From Pseudonocardiales bacterium (GTDB lineage Bacteria; Actinomycetota; Actinomycetes; Mycobacteriales; Pseudonocardiaceae): 32,613 nt of DNA. Positions within the stretch are counted from its first letter, which is position 1; each line of letters starts with the position of its first letter. The position numbers and the translations under genes were made by a program. The notes under the pieces were generated by a model, which ran no database searches, was not told the origin of the DNA, and was given only the letters and a program-made list of their open reading frames with translations. Below are positions 7,691 to 15,590 of the stretch, in pieces. Location of the stretch: NCBI GenBank assembly GCA_019241525.1, contig JAFAWY010000013.1, forward strand, positions 1 to 32,613, given 5' to 3'.

Positions 7691-7716
7691 TTCCCAGCAC
7701 CGGTCGGTGCCGGGAA
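7691..7716. promoter_or_regulatory. 12-bp inverted repeat upstream of the DUF5709 gene
   Basis: TTCCCAGCACCG (7691-7702) and CGGTGCCGGGAA (7705-7716) are inverted with one mismatch and a 2-base centre. The element lies 93 bases before the DUF5709 ATG on the minus strand. Such a short spacer fits a protein-binding operator better than an RNA hairpin. The cognate protein is unknown. Confidence 0.35.
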
Positions 7717-8377
7717 CCGTGGTGTCGTCGAGTCCGACACTATCGCTGTTCGATCAACAAGACACCCTGCCAGGAGTACTCAAACCACGCAGACAGTTGT
7801 GTTCAGGTCCGCCGGTTGCCTCACCCGGCTAGTGAACCACTCATACCTGCGGGTATGCGCCCACTGTGCCGAACCGGCAGGAATCGGGGACGACCTCGAG
7901 CTGATCACATCGGCAACGGCGGCTCTCTCAGTTATGGAATTTTTTTCACCGCGTTGGGGCTCGGGAGAGGCAGCGCCGGGTGCAACAGCTGGCGGCGCGC
8001 ACCGGATACCTGGTCGATGACAGGGAAAGAAGGCCGGAAGCCAGAGTCAGTAACGCACCACGACCAGCGCGTGGGCACTCTGGTGCCGAGGCGCTGGTGC
8101 ACTGACCACTGGTGGATGACAGTTATGGGACGAAGGCTTAGACCCCAACAATGTGGACTCGCATGGACGAGTTCAGCAGAAAAAAGGCGATCGGCGCGAT
8201 GATAGTATTGAGGGCTTCGAACCTTTTACGACTGGTTATTCCGCCAGCGTAGAGATCCCTTGCTGAGTCTTTGGGACCGCAGCGGGTCGCTGGTGCCGGT
8301 TGGTTGAGAAAACGGTTGTGTGGTGTCGATGTATGTGGTGGGGTTGCCCGACAAGGAATGAAGAGAGGGACAACCGA
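7717..8377. other. Intergenic region with no supported gene
   Basis: I found no convincing gene here. A short frame near 7959-8105 reads like a basic helix (ARERQRRVQQLAAR) followed by degenerate sequence, but it lacks a start codon and could be a relic. The region separates the DUF5709 gene (minus) from a permease remnant (plus), so it may be old, decayed DNA. Confidence 0.4.
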
Positions 8378-8565
8378 ATGGCCACACCCGTGGAAACCGG
8401 TGATGTTGATGTGTCGCGTTCGGAGCGGCTGGCGACTGTGATGTTACCGCGGAGGCTGGGCACCTTTGACATGGTGTCGCAATGGTGTTGGTGACGAATT
8501 CAGCGACGATCCAGGCGGCCGGCCCAGCGGCATTTGGTCGGTGCTTGCTGGGCCTCCTTGGCCCA
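8378..8565 (+). pseudogene. Remnant of an APC-type amino-acid permease (N-terminus only, frameshifted)
   Basis: From the ATG at 8378 (AGAGGG upstream) the frame reads MATPVETGDVDVSRSERLAT, then VMLPRRLGTFDMV, then stops early at 8494. In another frame from 8482 the reading continues VLVTNSATIQAAGPAAFGRC and LLGLLG. Together these match the N-terminus and first two membrane helices of an APC-superfamily amino-acid transporter (RRLGTFDMV... then TNSATIQAAGPAAF). The expected stretch between MV and TNS is shortened and out of frame, and nothing recognisable follows LLGLLG. The other ten or so helices are missing, so this is a truncated, frameshifted relic. It ends at the 3' end of the convergent DUF6458 gene. 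Confidence 0.5.
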
Positions 8566-8575
8566 ACCGCTGCGA

Positions 8576-8797
8576 TCAGTACCGCGGCGGGTACTCGTCT
8601 GTGGCAACCGGTGGCGGATCTACGACAACCGCGCGGCGCCGCCAGTACAAGGCCACGCTCACAAACAATCCCAGCGCACCCACCGCGGCAAGGATCCAGC
8701 CCACTAGCTGGAGGTCTACCCCTGACACGCTGATATTGACAGCCAGCGCCAGGATGAGTCCCACGGCGATGAGGAAAATGCTTCCGCCGAAGCTCAT
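8576..8797 (-). CDS. DUF6458-like small membrane protein
   Basis: A 73-residue protein with two predicted membrane helices: about residues 4-22 (GSIFLIAVGLILALAV) and 30-49 (LVGWILAAVGALGLFVSVAL). They are separated by a short loop (SVSGVDLQ) and followed by a basic tail (YWRRR). This is the pattern of DUF6458, an actinobacterial family of unknown function. The ATG at 8797 is preferred because GGGAGGA stands 6 bases upstream; an open extension to 8851 has no membrane or family content. The loop probably faces outside and the basic tail the cytoplasm. It is a single gene; its convergent neighbour is the permease relic. Confidence 0.75.
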   Translation of the reverse strand: MSFGGSIFLIAVGLILALAVNISVSGVDLQLVGWILAAVGALGLFVSVALYWRRRAVVVDPPPVATDEYPPRY

Positions 8798-9049
8798 GAG
8801 GTCCTCCCGTGTGCCCAGCCAGGAACGTCGGTGCTCCTGAGAGCGATCCACAGCAACGTGGTTCGCCCATACATCGGGTTGAGGTTCTGGCGCGTTACCA
8901 CCCAGCTGGTGTCATCGTCACAACTGGTATTGAACTGCGCGGCACGGCTTCACCCTGGCAGACAAATGCGGCTAAATGCCCCATCAGCTGGTGGAGGCCG
9001 GAAGTAGTCCAGCAGCCCGTTGCCTGACTTGCCGGCGCTACTGTTTTCG

Positions 9050-9063
9050 ACACCTACAGGTGT
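9050..9063. promoter_or_regulatory. 14-bp perfect palindrome ACACCTACAGGTGT, possible operator
   Basis: Six-base arms ACACCT/AGGTGT around AC, about 253 bases before the DUF6458 start. The inner ACCT-NN-AGGT core is the same as in the palindrome at 2045-2060, so both could be sites for one regulator. With only two sites the link is weak. Confidence 0.3.
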
Positions 9064-9115
9064 TTTGCTGTCCGTTGGGGAGCCTAACCGATGATGCCTC
9101 CATCCAATACAGCAC

Positions 9116-9247
9116 CTAACCGGCCGCCTCAATGGCGGAAAGCAATTGCACGCCCTCCGGGACGGAGAATGTCACCAGGTACAGCGGGAAGCCGTCCATG
9201 GGATACACACCGGAGTTGGCTACCCCGTGCCGGTCGAGACCACCCAT
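9116..9247 (-). CDS. Possible small ORF (43 aa) after the FAD oxidoreductase
   Basis: From an ATG at 9247 the frame reads 43 residues, including the segments GVYPMDGFPLYLVTFSVPEG and VQLLSAIEAAG, and ends in TAG at 9116-9118. The composition is more protein-like than chance. It is in the same frame as the oxidoreductase, and no stop intervenes after the oxidoreductase TAG at 9320-9322. No ribosome site is seen before the ATG. It may be a small protein, the tail of a decayed gene, or chance. Confidence 0.25.
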   Translation of the reverse strand: MGGLDRHGVANSGVYPMDGFPLYLVTFSVPEGVQLLSAIEAAG

Positions 9248-9319
9248 ATGCGCAGAAGAATTAACGGATAACACCTGGAAAGACAAGTGGCCCAGGCCTG
9301 CGCGGGTGGGCGGCAGGAG

Positions 9320-10408
9320 CTACCGGGTGGCGTACAGTGCACCCCGCACGACGAGTTCTTTGCACCAGGCGGCGGTGCGTCCGGTAAGAACCGCGTTATG
9401 GGCACTGTCGTCGGGGTGGACGAACTGGATCAGGCCATCACGCCGCCCGAGGCTGATGCACTGGATGAAGTAGCGGAAAGCGAACGGTTCGGGATCACGC
9501 CCGGCAAGCCGCGCGGTAATGGCGGCGGCCGCGCACTGCCCGGTGGGCATTCCGGTGGCGCACGACATCCGTAGCTGCTGACCGCCTGCCCGGTAGGCTG
9601 CGGCGCTGTCGCCGACCGCGTAGATCTCCGGGTGGGAGCGCGAGCGCAGGGTGTCGTCGACCAGGATCCGCCCTTGGCCGTCGACGGCGAGGCCAGCGTG
9701 GCGCGCAATGTCTGCTACGACAAAGCCGGTGGCCCACACGGTCAATCCGGCACCGACCGTGCGGCCACCGGCCAGCACTACCCCCTCTGGATCAACCCGG
9801 GTCACCGTCACGCCTGGCAGCACCTCTATGCCCAGCCGGTCGAACGCCCGGCGCAGATGCGCGCGACCTCGCGCGGACAGCCAGTCACCGGGTTGTCCTG
9901 AAGTGATCAGTCGCACGCGCAGGTGGGGATAGGCCTCGGCAAGCTCGGTTGCCGTCTCGATGCCGGTCAGCCCCCCACCGACCACTGCGAGCACACCGCG
10001 TTCGGCCGCCAGATCGGGTACTCCCTTGCTGAGTTCGCGAGCGCTGTCCAGGTCGGCCACGGTGCAGGCATGGTCGGCCACCGTGGTGGTGTCAGCCGCG
10101 CTGCCCAGCGCGTAGACAAGCGTGTCGTAACCGACCGTGGCGTGGTCCAGCCGTACCTGCCGGTGCTGCGGGTCAAGCGCCTGCACCCGGCCGATGACCA
10201 GCTGCATGGCGGTCCCGCGCAGGCGTTCGCGCAGCGGGTATTCGCGCGGCTGCTGCCCGGCGGCCACCTGATGCAGCCGCACCCGTTCGACGAACTGCGG
10301 CCTGGCGTTGACGAGTGTCACCTGGGCGTGCCGCGCACGGCTCGCGATCCGGTTTGCTGCGGTGAGCCCCGCGTAGCCGGCTCCGAGAATCACAATGCGA
10401 TGAGTCAC
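9320..10408 (-). CDS. FAD-dependent NAD(P)H oxidoreductase, NDH-2-like
   Basis: A 362-residue pyridine nucleotide-disulfide/NDH-2-like flavoprotein. The N-terminal FAD Rossmann motif is GAGYAG (9-14). A second dinucleotide-binding motif, VVGGGLTGIE, marks the NAD(P)H domain. IYAVGDSAA near residue 268 is the usual FAD-contacting GD motif. Such enzymes oxidise NAD(P)H and reduce quinones or small acceptors. There is no paired cysteine motif, so it is not a thioredoxin-reductase type. The start is GTG at 10408, with GAAGGAG nine bases upstream. It lies 84 bases behind the ECF41 sigma factor on the same strand; oxidoreductases are typical co-regulated partners of ECF41 factors. It probably works in a redox or quinone-stress response. 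Confidence 0.88.
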   Translation of the reverse strand: MTHRIVILGAGYAGLTAANRIASRARHAQVTLVNARPQFVERVRLHQVAAGQQPREYPLRERLRGTAMQLVIGRVQALDPQHRQVRLDHATVGYDTLVYALGSAADTTTVADHACTVADLDSARELSKGVPDLAAERGVLAVVGGGLTGIETATELAEAYPHLRVRLITSGQPGDWLSARGRAHLRRAFDRLGIEVLPGVTVTRVDPEGVVLAGGRTVGAGLTVWATGFVVADIARHAGLAVDGQGRILVDDTLRSRSHPEIYAVGDSAAAYRAGGQQLRMSCATGMPTGQCAAAAITARLAGRDPEPFAFRYFIQCISLGRRDGLIQFVHPDDSAHNAVLTGRTAAWCKELVVRGALYATR

Positions 10409-10492
10409 CGGTCGTCTCCTTCCGCGCTGGTGAGGTCATCGCATGAACTGAGCGAGAGGGCGAAACCTGACAGCTGACGGCCGTGGCGTTGG

Positions 10493-11392
10493 TCACAGCA
10501 GCTGCCCGGCAAGGAAGGTGAGTTTGTCCGGATTGACCACCGTGTGAACTGTGGTGATCCGACTACCGGCCAGGCTGAGCAGCACGGCAACGAGCAGCTG
10601 CCCACCGAGGATGCCCACGATGCCTGGCTGACCGTTCAACTCGGTCACCACAACCCGCAGGCCCGGCATGTCCCGGCTCATCCAGCTGGCGAGGTAGCGC
10701 GCCACTCGCGGTGCCCCATGTACGGGGCGGCGAGCCGCCACGGTCTTACCGCCCCCGTCAGCCCACGCGACGACGTCAGCAGTCAGCAAGCTTTCCAACT
10801 CCGCCAGGTCACCGGTGCGTGCGGCCGCGAGGAACTCTTCCGCGATGCGGTGGCCCTGCTCCTGATTCGCCCTCGATCGCTGCGGGAACCGCGCGCGGCC
10901 TTCAGCCAGCTGCAGCCGGGCGCGCCGGTAGAGCTGCTGGCAGTTGACCTCGGTGAGATCGAGCATTGCGGCGATCTCGCGGTAGCTGTAGTCGAACGCC
11001 TCGCGGAGCACGAACACCGCCCGCTGCGGCGGCGTCAACCGTTCCAGCAGTAACAAAAATGCTAGGGACACCAACTCGCGCTGTTCGGCGCGCTCTAGCG
11101 GGCCCAGCGCCGACTGGGCCGTCAGTACTGGTTCGGGCAGCCACGGTCCCGGGTATGTCTCCCGGCGCGCTTGAGCCGAGGTGAGCCTGGTCAGGCACAG
11201 GTTGGTGAGGACCTTAGCCAGCCACCCGGCCGGTGACCGCACCGCGTGCGGGTCGGCGGTATGCCAGCGCAGGAACGTATCCTGCACCGCGTCTTCGGCT
11301 TCGCTCGCCGATCCCAGCAAACGGTAGGCAATGGCAAACAGGCGGGGGCGCTGCTCCTCGAACGCCTGCACCGCCTCCGGTGCGACCGACAA
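10493..11392 (-). CDS. sigJ: ECF41-type RNA polymerase sigma factor (SigJ-like)
   Basis: A 299-residue ECF sigma factor with a fused C-terminal SnoaL-like domain. Region 2 spans about residues 13-75 (RLFAIAYRLLGSASEAEDAV); region 4 spans about 118-168 (LTPPQRAVFVLREAF, then YREIAAMLDLTEVNCQQLY). ECF41 signatures are present: WLPEP (84-88), DGGGK (212-216) and NPDKL (287-291). In this group the C-terminal extension replaces an anti-sigma factor and tunes activity. The start is TTG at 11392, with CCGGAG six bases upstream overlapping the VOC stop; a GTG at 11371 with GGAGG very close to it is the alternative. It lies 3 bases behind the VOC gene and before the FAD oxidoreductase. I could not find the expected ECF41 promoter (TGTCACA/CGTC) near the operon with confidence. 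Confidence 0.88.
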   Translation of the reverse strand: MSVAPEAVQAFEEQRPRLFAIAYRLLGSASEAEDAVQDTFLRWHTADPHAVRSPAGWLAKVLTNLCLTRLTSAQARRETYPGPWLPEPVLTAQSALGPLERAEQRELVSLAFLLLLERLTPPQRAVFVLREAFDYSYREIAAMLDLTEVNCQQLYRRARLQLAEGRARFPQRSRANQEQGHRIAEEFLAAARTGDLAELESLLTADVVAWADGGGKTVAARRPVHGAPRVARYLASWMSRDMPGLRVVVTELNGQPGIVGILGGQLLVAVLLSLAGSRITTVHTVVNPDKLTFLAGQLL

Positions 11393-11395
11393 GCG

Positions 11396-11752
11396 CTACT
11401 CCGGGGTCTTGACAACGCCGATCATGTGGCCCTCGGGATCTTGGAACAACCCGATCTCGATGTCGTCCATGACCTTCTCCGGGCCCATCATCCGCGACCC
11501 GCCGAGGCTTTCCGCCTGCGCGAGGGCGGCCTCGACATCGGGCACCCCGACGTAGAAGGTCACGTGACCGGCATAATCTTCTGGTCCCACACCGATACCG
11601 CCACCGATCCCGGGGCCGCCGTCGGCGGACACGATCCCATAGTTCATCGGATTGTCGGTGTTGATCTTCCACCCGAACAGGTCCGAGTAGAAGGACCGCA
11701 AAGCGGGGCCGTCCTTACCGATGATCTCAAAGTGCACTACCGGCCGCCCCAT
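11396..11752 (-). CDS. VOC family (glyoxalase/bleomycin-resistance-like) protein
   Basis: A 118-residue single-unit vicinal oxygen chelate protein with the beta-alpha-beta-beta-beta repeats: HFEIIGKDGPALRSFYSDLF, a central GHVTFYVGVPDVEAALAQAE block and a final IGLFQDPEGHMIGVVKTPE. Members bind a divalent metal and act as glyoxalases, dioxygenases or drug-binding proteins; H8 and E at the C-terminal strand are candidate ligands. The ATG at 11752 has GAGAGGAG seven bases upstream. It is the first of three closely spaced genes (VOC, sigJ, FAD oxidoreductase). Probable role: handling a reactive or toxic small molecule under sigma control. The substrate is unknown. Confidence 0.82.
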   Translation of the reverse strand: MGRPVVHFEIIGKDGPALRSFYSDLFGWKINTDNPMNYGIVSADGGPGIGGGIGVGPEDYAGHVTFYVGVPDVEAALAQAESLGGSRMMGPEKVMDDIEIGLFQDPEGHMIGVVKTPE

Positions 11753-11793
11753 GGTGTCTCCTCTCAACCGCTGTTGCCGTCATGTCGTCCTGT

Positions 11794-11808
11794 ACGTCCA
11801 TATGACGT
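11794..11808. promoter_or_regulatory. Inverted repeat ACGTC-N5-GACGT upstream of the VOC-sigJ operon
   Basis: ACGTC (11794-11798) and GACGT (11804-11808) form an inverted repeat 42 bases before the VOC ATG, flanked on the minus strand by further GGACG repeats. This may be an operator or UP-like site for the operon. It does not match the known ECF41 promoter (TGTCACA/CGTC) with the right spacing. Confidence 0.3.
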
Positions 11809-11844
11809 CCTTATAACGCTGACACCCGGCAAATCTCATCGCGG

Positions 11845-12222
11845 TCAGGAGTCGACCGGGACAATGACCCGGCCGAGTGGCGTGAGCGATACCGGGATCA
11901 GCTTGAGATTCGCCAAGGCTAGCGGAATGCCGATGATCGTCAGGGTCAGCGCGATCGCCGTCACCAGATGTCCAATGGCCAACCACCAACCAGCGACGAT
12001 GATCCAGATCACATTTCCGATCAGCGAGGACGTGCCAGCGTCACGGCGCCGCACGATGGTGCGGCCGAAGGGCCACAGTGCGAAGTCGGCGATACGGAAG
12101 GAGGCCAAGCCGAACGGGATCGTGATGACCAGCAGGCAGCACACGATCCCAGCGAGGCAATATCCCAGCGCCATCCACAAGCCACACAGCACCAGCCAGA
12201 TGATGTTGAGCAGCGTCCGCAC
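11845..12222 (-). CDS. YccF-domain inner membrane protein
   Basis: A 125-residue protein with two copies of the YccF repeat. The first is in residues about 1-45 (LLNIIWLVLCGLWMALGYCL, then CCLLVITIPFGLASFRIA). The second is at about 66-110 (LIGNVIWIIVAGWWLAIGHL, then ALTLTIIGIPLALANLKLI). Both carry the usual IP-x-G/A-x-A. Four membrane helices are predicted. YccF proteins are widespread, inner-membrane, and of unknown function. The start is GTG at 12222, with AGGA nine bases upstream; an ATG two bases away is out of frame. It is 25 bases after the zinc-ribbon protein on the same strand. Confidence 0.85.
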   Translation of the reverse strand: MRTLLNIIWLVLCGLWMALGYCLAGIVCCLLVITIPFGLASFRIADFALWPFGRTIVRRRDAGTSSLIGNVIWIIVAGWWLAIGHLVTAIALTLTIIGIPLALANLKLIPVSLTPLGRVIVPVDS

Positions 12223-12247
12223 ATCAGCGATCCTGCCACCATCAGGC

Positions 12248-12712
12248 CTACTTGGTGGGCAACGAGCAAATGATCTTGGTGGCCAGGCTTTCGGTGATAC
12301 CCAGCCGGGGAGTGTTCACTTGAGCCCGTTCCACAATCTGCCGGGGACTCAGTCCCATAGCGTGATACAGCCGAACAACTTTTTCTTGCTCACCCGTCCA
12401 TGGGCGGCGAGCAGACAGACTCAGATCTGCCGCAGCACCTGGTTGAGGTCGCTTGGTGGGCGCTGCCGGACCTGGCGTCCGGTAGTTGATCCCCAGACCG
12501 CTGTCCTTCTTGGCGAACTCACCTGCCTCCGCCCGCCGCCTGATCTCGTCTTGATCACCCACGATGAAGGTGTCAGCACTCTTGTTCAGCCCGATCGCGG
12601 TGATCGTCAATCCCTTATGGTGCTTGGCTTGACACTGCTTCTTCGTGCAGTACTGGTAGCCCAGTCCGGCACGTTCCGCAAGCAGTTCATCACCACACTC
12701 GATGCATCTCAC
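12248..12712 (-). CDS. Zinc-ribbon hypothetical protein with C-terminal helical domain
   Basis: A 154-residue protein that I cannot name. The N-terminus has C3-x2-C6 and C22-x4-C27 (RCIECGDELLAE, then GYQYCTKKQCQAKH), a typical four-cysteine zinc site. The middle (KKDSGLGINYRTPGP) is disordered. The C-terminal 60 residues (TGEQEKVVRLYHAMGLSPRQIVERA) look like a helix-turn-helix or Sigma70-region-4-like module. It could therefore be a DNA-binding regulator, but this is inference. The start is GTG at 12712, with GAGAG at suitable spacing; a TTG at 12724 is the other option and would add four residues. It lies between HIT and YccF genes on the same strand. Confidence 0.6.
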   Translation of the reverse strand: MRCIECGDELLAERAGLGYQYCTKKQCQAKHHKGLTITAIGLNKSADTFIVGDQDEIRRRAEAGEFAKKDSGLGINYRTPGPAAPTKRPQPGAAADLSLSARRPWTGEQEKVVRLYHAMGLSPRQIVERAQVNTPRLGITESLATKIICSLPTK

Positions 12713-12777
12713 ATGGACTCTCAACGCTCTCGACTACCGAGAAAATCCCAGGTCACGGCAGTGCGCTCGTCGGGTCG

Positions 12778-13188
12778 TCACAAAACAGCGCGGACCCGAG
12801 CGGCGACCTGATCCAAGTCTGTCCGTGACGCCGGCCGCTGACCGGAATCGAGACGGAAACGATCTCCCCGGTACCGGGGGAACATGTGCAGATGGACGTG
12901 AAAAACTTCCTGACCGGCAGCCGGGCCGTCAGCAAGAAACAGATTCACCGCTTCGCACCGCAGACCGCTACGCCGAACAGCGGCGGCCAAGCGCTGAGCA
13001 ACGACGAACATCTGGCTCCCGTCGGACTTGTCCAGGTCGACCAGGCCGACCCGGTGGATCTTCGGGATGATCAAAAGGTGACCCGGGTTCACCGGGTTGA
13101 TGTCACAAAAAGCAAGCAGTCGATCATCCTCGTGCACCACACTGGCATCCGCGGTGCCGTCCACGATGCGGCAGAAGACACAATCCAT
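12778..13188 (-). CDS. HIT family (HINT-like) nucleotide hydrolase
   Basis: A 136-residue histidine-triad protein. The signature H97-V-H99-L-H101-M is in EVFHVHLHMFPRYRGD; H99 is the family nucleophile. The C3-x2-C6 motif near the start (MDCVFCRIVDG) resembles zinc-binding HINT proteins. NPVNPGHLLIIPKIH is also typical. These enzymes hydrolyse AMP-linked substrates such as adenosine phosphoramidates or AMP-lysine. I chose the ATG at 13188 because it matches the family N-terminus; upstream codons (to 13293) are not family-like. No Shine-Dalgarno sequence is obvious. It precedes the zinc-ribbon gene by 65 bases. Confidence 0.88.
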   Translation of the reverse strand: MDCVFCRIVDGTADASVVHEDDRLLAFCDINPVNPGHLLIIPKIHRVGLVDLDKSDGSQMFVVAQRLAAAVRRSGLRCEAVNLFLADGPAAGQEVFHVHLHMFPRYRGDRFRLDSGQRPASRTDLDQVAARVRAVL

Positions 13189-13630
13189 AGCAGCAGGCTT
13201 GCACATTACCGTTGGTGGCCCTGCATCGACGTCCGGTTTGCGGGTCTTCGGCATCCATGCCTGATTGCCAATAATCCGAGATATTACCGTCAAACTCCGA
13301 CCGTGCTCGACCGAGACGTGCTACAGAATATTATTCCGCGTGATCCCTTAGCGTAGTACGGTAGCTCACTCTTTTAGACGAGTAACGACTGGAAGTATCC
13401 TCACCGATAAGTAAGTAGCGCCACCGGACATACTATGATCGTGAACTTCAGGTGAGGCGCGGTCGATAGGAGGATCTCGCGGAGGTTCACGGCAGTCAAG
13501 GGACGCGGAGTCATTTTTTAACCACTGGACGCCGAGGGCCCAATTTTCCTACCCTCTGACCTGGGGTGGTCGAACGCCGACCCCGCGTTGCCAACTGCAA
13601 TCACACTGTATTGTATGGGAGCCGCTTATT
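13189..13630. other. Divergent intergenic region between HIT and the O-methyltransferase
   Basis: This 442-base stretch holds no gene that I can support. It is AT-richer than average around 13260-13440. A TATGAT (13433-13438) resembles a -10 box but has no good -35. Two AGGAGG/GGAGG-like runs (13470-13476 and 13482-13487) stand without a following ORF of useful length, perhaps marking a lost leader peptide or decayed start. Confidence 0.45.
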
Positions 13631-14642
13631 ATGGATCAAGACCTCAGCCCTGAGCCGATCCTGCGGTTGGGCATGGCGTTCTGGGGATCAAAAACCCTGC
13701 TCAGCGCGGTGGAACTCGGGGTTTTCACCGTGCTGGCCGACGGACCCAAGGACGGAGCCACCCTGGCGAAAGAAGTGGGCCTGCATCCTCGAAGCAGCCG
13801 CGATTTTCTTGACGCGCTGGTTGCTTTAGGCATGCTCGACCGCGAGCAGGATGTCTACTGCAACACACCCACCACAGACACCTTCCTGGACCGGCGCAAG
13901 CCCTCCTACGTCGGGGGATTGCTGGAAATGCAAAACACCCGGTTGTATCGCTTCTGGGGCTCGCTCACCGAGGCGCTGCGCACCGGTCAACCACAAAACG
14001 AAATCAAAGGCGGTGAGGACCTGTTCGCGGCCCTCTACTCCGACCCTGCTTTGCTTGAACAGTTCTTGGCGGCGATGACTGGTGTCAGCACCGGAGCCGC
14101 ACGTGCCCTCGCGCAGAAGTTCCCCTGGGATCGGTACCACACCGTGGTCGATATCGGCACGGTGCAGGGCTGCCTACCCGTTCAGCTCGCCCTGGTACAC
14201 CCCGCACCTGCGCGGCGGCGGGTTTGATCTCGCTACCGTGCGTCCGGTTTTCGAGGCCTACGTGAGCCGGTTCGAACTCGCTGACCGCTTGCAGTTCTAC
14301 CCTGGCGACTTCTTCACCGACGAACTGCCATCGGCCGATGTGCTGGTCATGGGCCACATCTTGCACGACTGGGACCTGACCCAAAAATGCACCTTGCTTG
14401 ACAAAGCGTACGCGGCTTTGCCTACCGGGGGAGCACTGGTGGTCTATGAGGCACTCATCGATGACGACCGGCGCACCAATACCTTTGGACTATTGATGAG
14501 TCTCAACATGCTGATCGAGACCACCGGAGGCTTCGACTATACCGGCGCTGATTGTCGCGGCTGGATGCGGGAGGCAGGTTTTACCCAAACCTATGTACAG
14601 CACCTCCTCGGCCCGGACTCCATGGTGGTCGGCATCAAGTGA
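13631..14642 (+). pseudogene. SAM-dependent O-methyltransferase, broken by a 1-nt frameshift
   Basis: From the ATG at 13631 (GGGAG nine bases upstream) the reading frame encodes a dimerisation domain ([20 protein letters not shown]) and the start of the SAM-binding fold ([20 protein letters not shown]). It then ends at 14225-14227. A +1 insertion in the CCCC at 14200-14203 is the cause. If one C is removed, the frame resumes as [20 protein letters not shown] and continues to 14642, including the catalytic-region [10 protein letters not shown] and a C-terminal [16 protein letters not shown]. Together the two parts give a full-length (about 336-residue) Methyltransf_2-type enzyme like those that methylate polyketides or small phenolics. 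The good preservation on both sides suggests recent inactivation or a sequence error in the C run. It overlaps the convergent gene end by 8 bases. Confidence 0.8.
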
Positions 14643-15321
14643 CACCGGCACCTTGGCTGCGCGCCCGCATGCGCCTGCCATACCAGACGTTCCACGTTAT
14701 CAGCAGTGCGAATGCCACCAATTGGAGAACTGTGGACAGCCCCACCATGACGTCGATTGGCAATACATAGATCAAGGGAATTCGCACCGCCGCTTCAACC
14801 AATAATCCGGCTCCCCACACCAACGACATTACCCGGAAACCGCGTCGAAATGCGGGACTAGTTTGCCACATATCGTCCCACCACATGTCGCTTCGACCGC
14901 TGGTGGCAACAAACCGCTGTGCGGCGTAGAAACTGATCGGCCGCCCAACCACGCAGGTACCCAGGAAGATCAATCCAGCGATTGCGGTACTGGCAGAGTC
15001 CTTGGCGAGCATAAACCTGGCGTCACCGGTGGCAAAGGACAGCGCAAGCCCTACTGCGAAGATGGCCATCATGAAGGCAGCGAAACCGTCCAACTTCCGG
15101 TGATGGAGGGCCACGAACCCTAGCCGAAGGCCCGCCACAACCGTCGCTGCCAGGAGGGCCCAGTAGTCACTGACGCCGATCGCATGCAGGCCGTAGTAGG
15201 TGAGCACGGGCAGGCCCACTTCGACCAGCATCATGCGAACCAGCCCCGCCATGGCGGGCTTGGTCGGCTGCGCACGACCCGGATCGGCAGCCGGCTCAGT
15301 GGTCTCCGAAGGGCTAGACAC
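14635..15321 (-). CDS. VC0807-like integral membrane protein
   Basis: A 228-residue protein with about five or six hydrophobic helices. These include about 31-48 ([16 protein letters not shown]), 53-70 ([19 protein letters not shown]), 80-96 and 110-130 ([19 protein letters not shown]). The GL...F/R-rich pattern, the central [12 protein letters not shown] and [12 protein letters not shown] match the VC0807 family, which is of unknown function. The first 23 residues are Pro/Thr-rich and cytosolic. The start is GTG at 15321; an ATG at 15252 with MAGLVRMM could be used instead. No clear ribosome site precedes either. Its stop overlaps the methyltransferase gene end by 8 bases. Confidence 0.75.
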   Translation of the reverse strand: MSSPSETTEPAADPGRAQPTKPAMAGLVRMMLVEVGLPVLTYYGLHAIGVSDYWALLAATVVAGLRLGFVALHHRKLDGFAAFMMAIFAVGLALSFATGDARFMLAKDSASTAIAGLIFLGTCVVGRPISFYAAQRFVATSGRSDMWWDDMWQTSPAFRRGFRVMSLVWGAGLLVEAAVRIPLIYVLPIDVMVGLSTVLQLVAFALLITWNVWYGRRMRARSQGAGVT

Positions 15322-15590
15322 GGTTGGTTGCGGCGTCCCTCAGTGGTCGGTGACGCCCGGGTTCCACTCGCTGGAGCGACATTGTTCTGACGGAGGCTCC
15401 ACGAGGCCGGGGACAGCTAATCATAATGCGGGCCGGCACCTCGCCGAGCTGTCTTTCGCTACGGCCGTCTCAAATTCTGCTAGGCGGCATCTGTAGTTTA
15501 CGGATTGGTCCCCGCTGCGCACCGACCGTTGCCAACTGACTTCTGCGCCGGCGCACCTTTCCGCGCGTATTGATCCGTCTCCTCCGCTGA

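Larger units (their letters stand above)
8798..9319. other. Intergenic region upstream of the DUF6458 gene
   Basis: No secure gene is seen. The palindrome ACACCTACAGGTGT stands at 9050-9063 and a doubtful 43-codon ORF at 9116-9247 (minus); both are listed separately. The rest (8798-9049) looks like ordinary intergenic DNA that should hold the promoter of the DUF6458 gene. Confidence 0.45.

Noticed and set aside
6594..7832. 412-codon plus-strand frame across the GreA-like and DUF5709 genes
   Set aside because: Shadow of two minus-strand genes with ribosome sites and family motifs.
7959..8105. Basic helix-like short frame (ARERQRRVQQLAAR...)
   Set aside because: No start codon or ribosome site; too short to support as a gene.
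10409..10492. Possible ECF41 promoter (TGTCAGG...) before the FAD oxidoreductase
   Set aside because: The -35 is only a partial match and no CGTC is found at the right spacing.
11246..12811. 521-codon plus-strand frame across sigJ, VOC and YccF
   Set aside because: It overlaps three well supported minus-strand genes and carries no motif.
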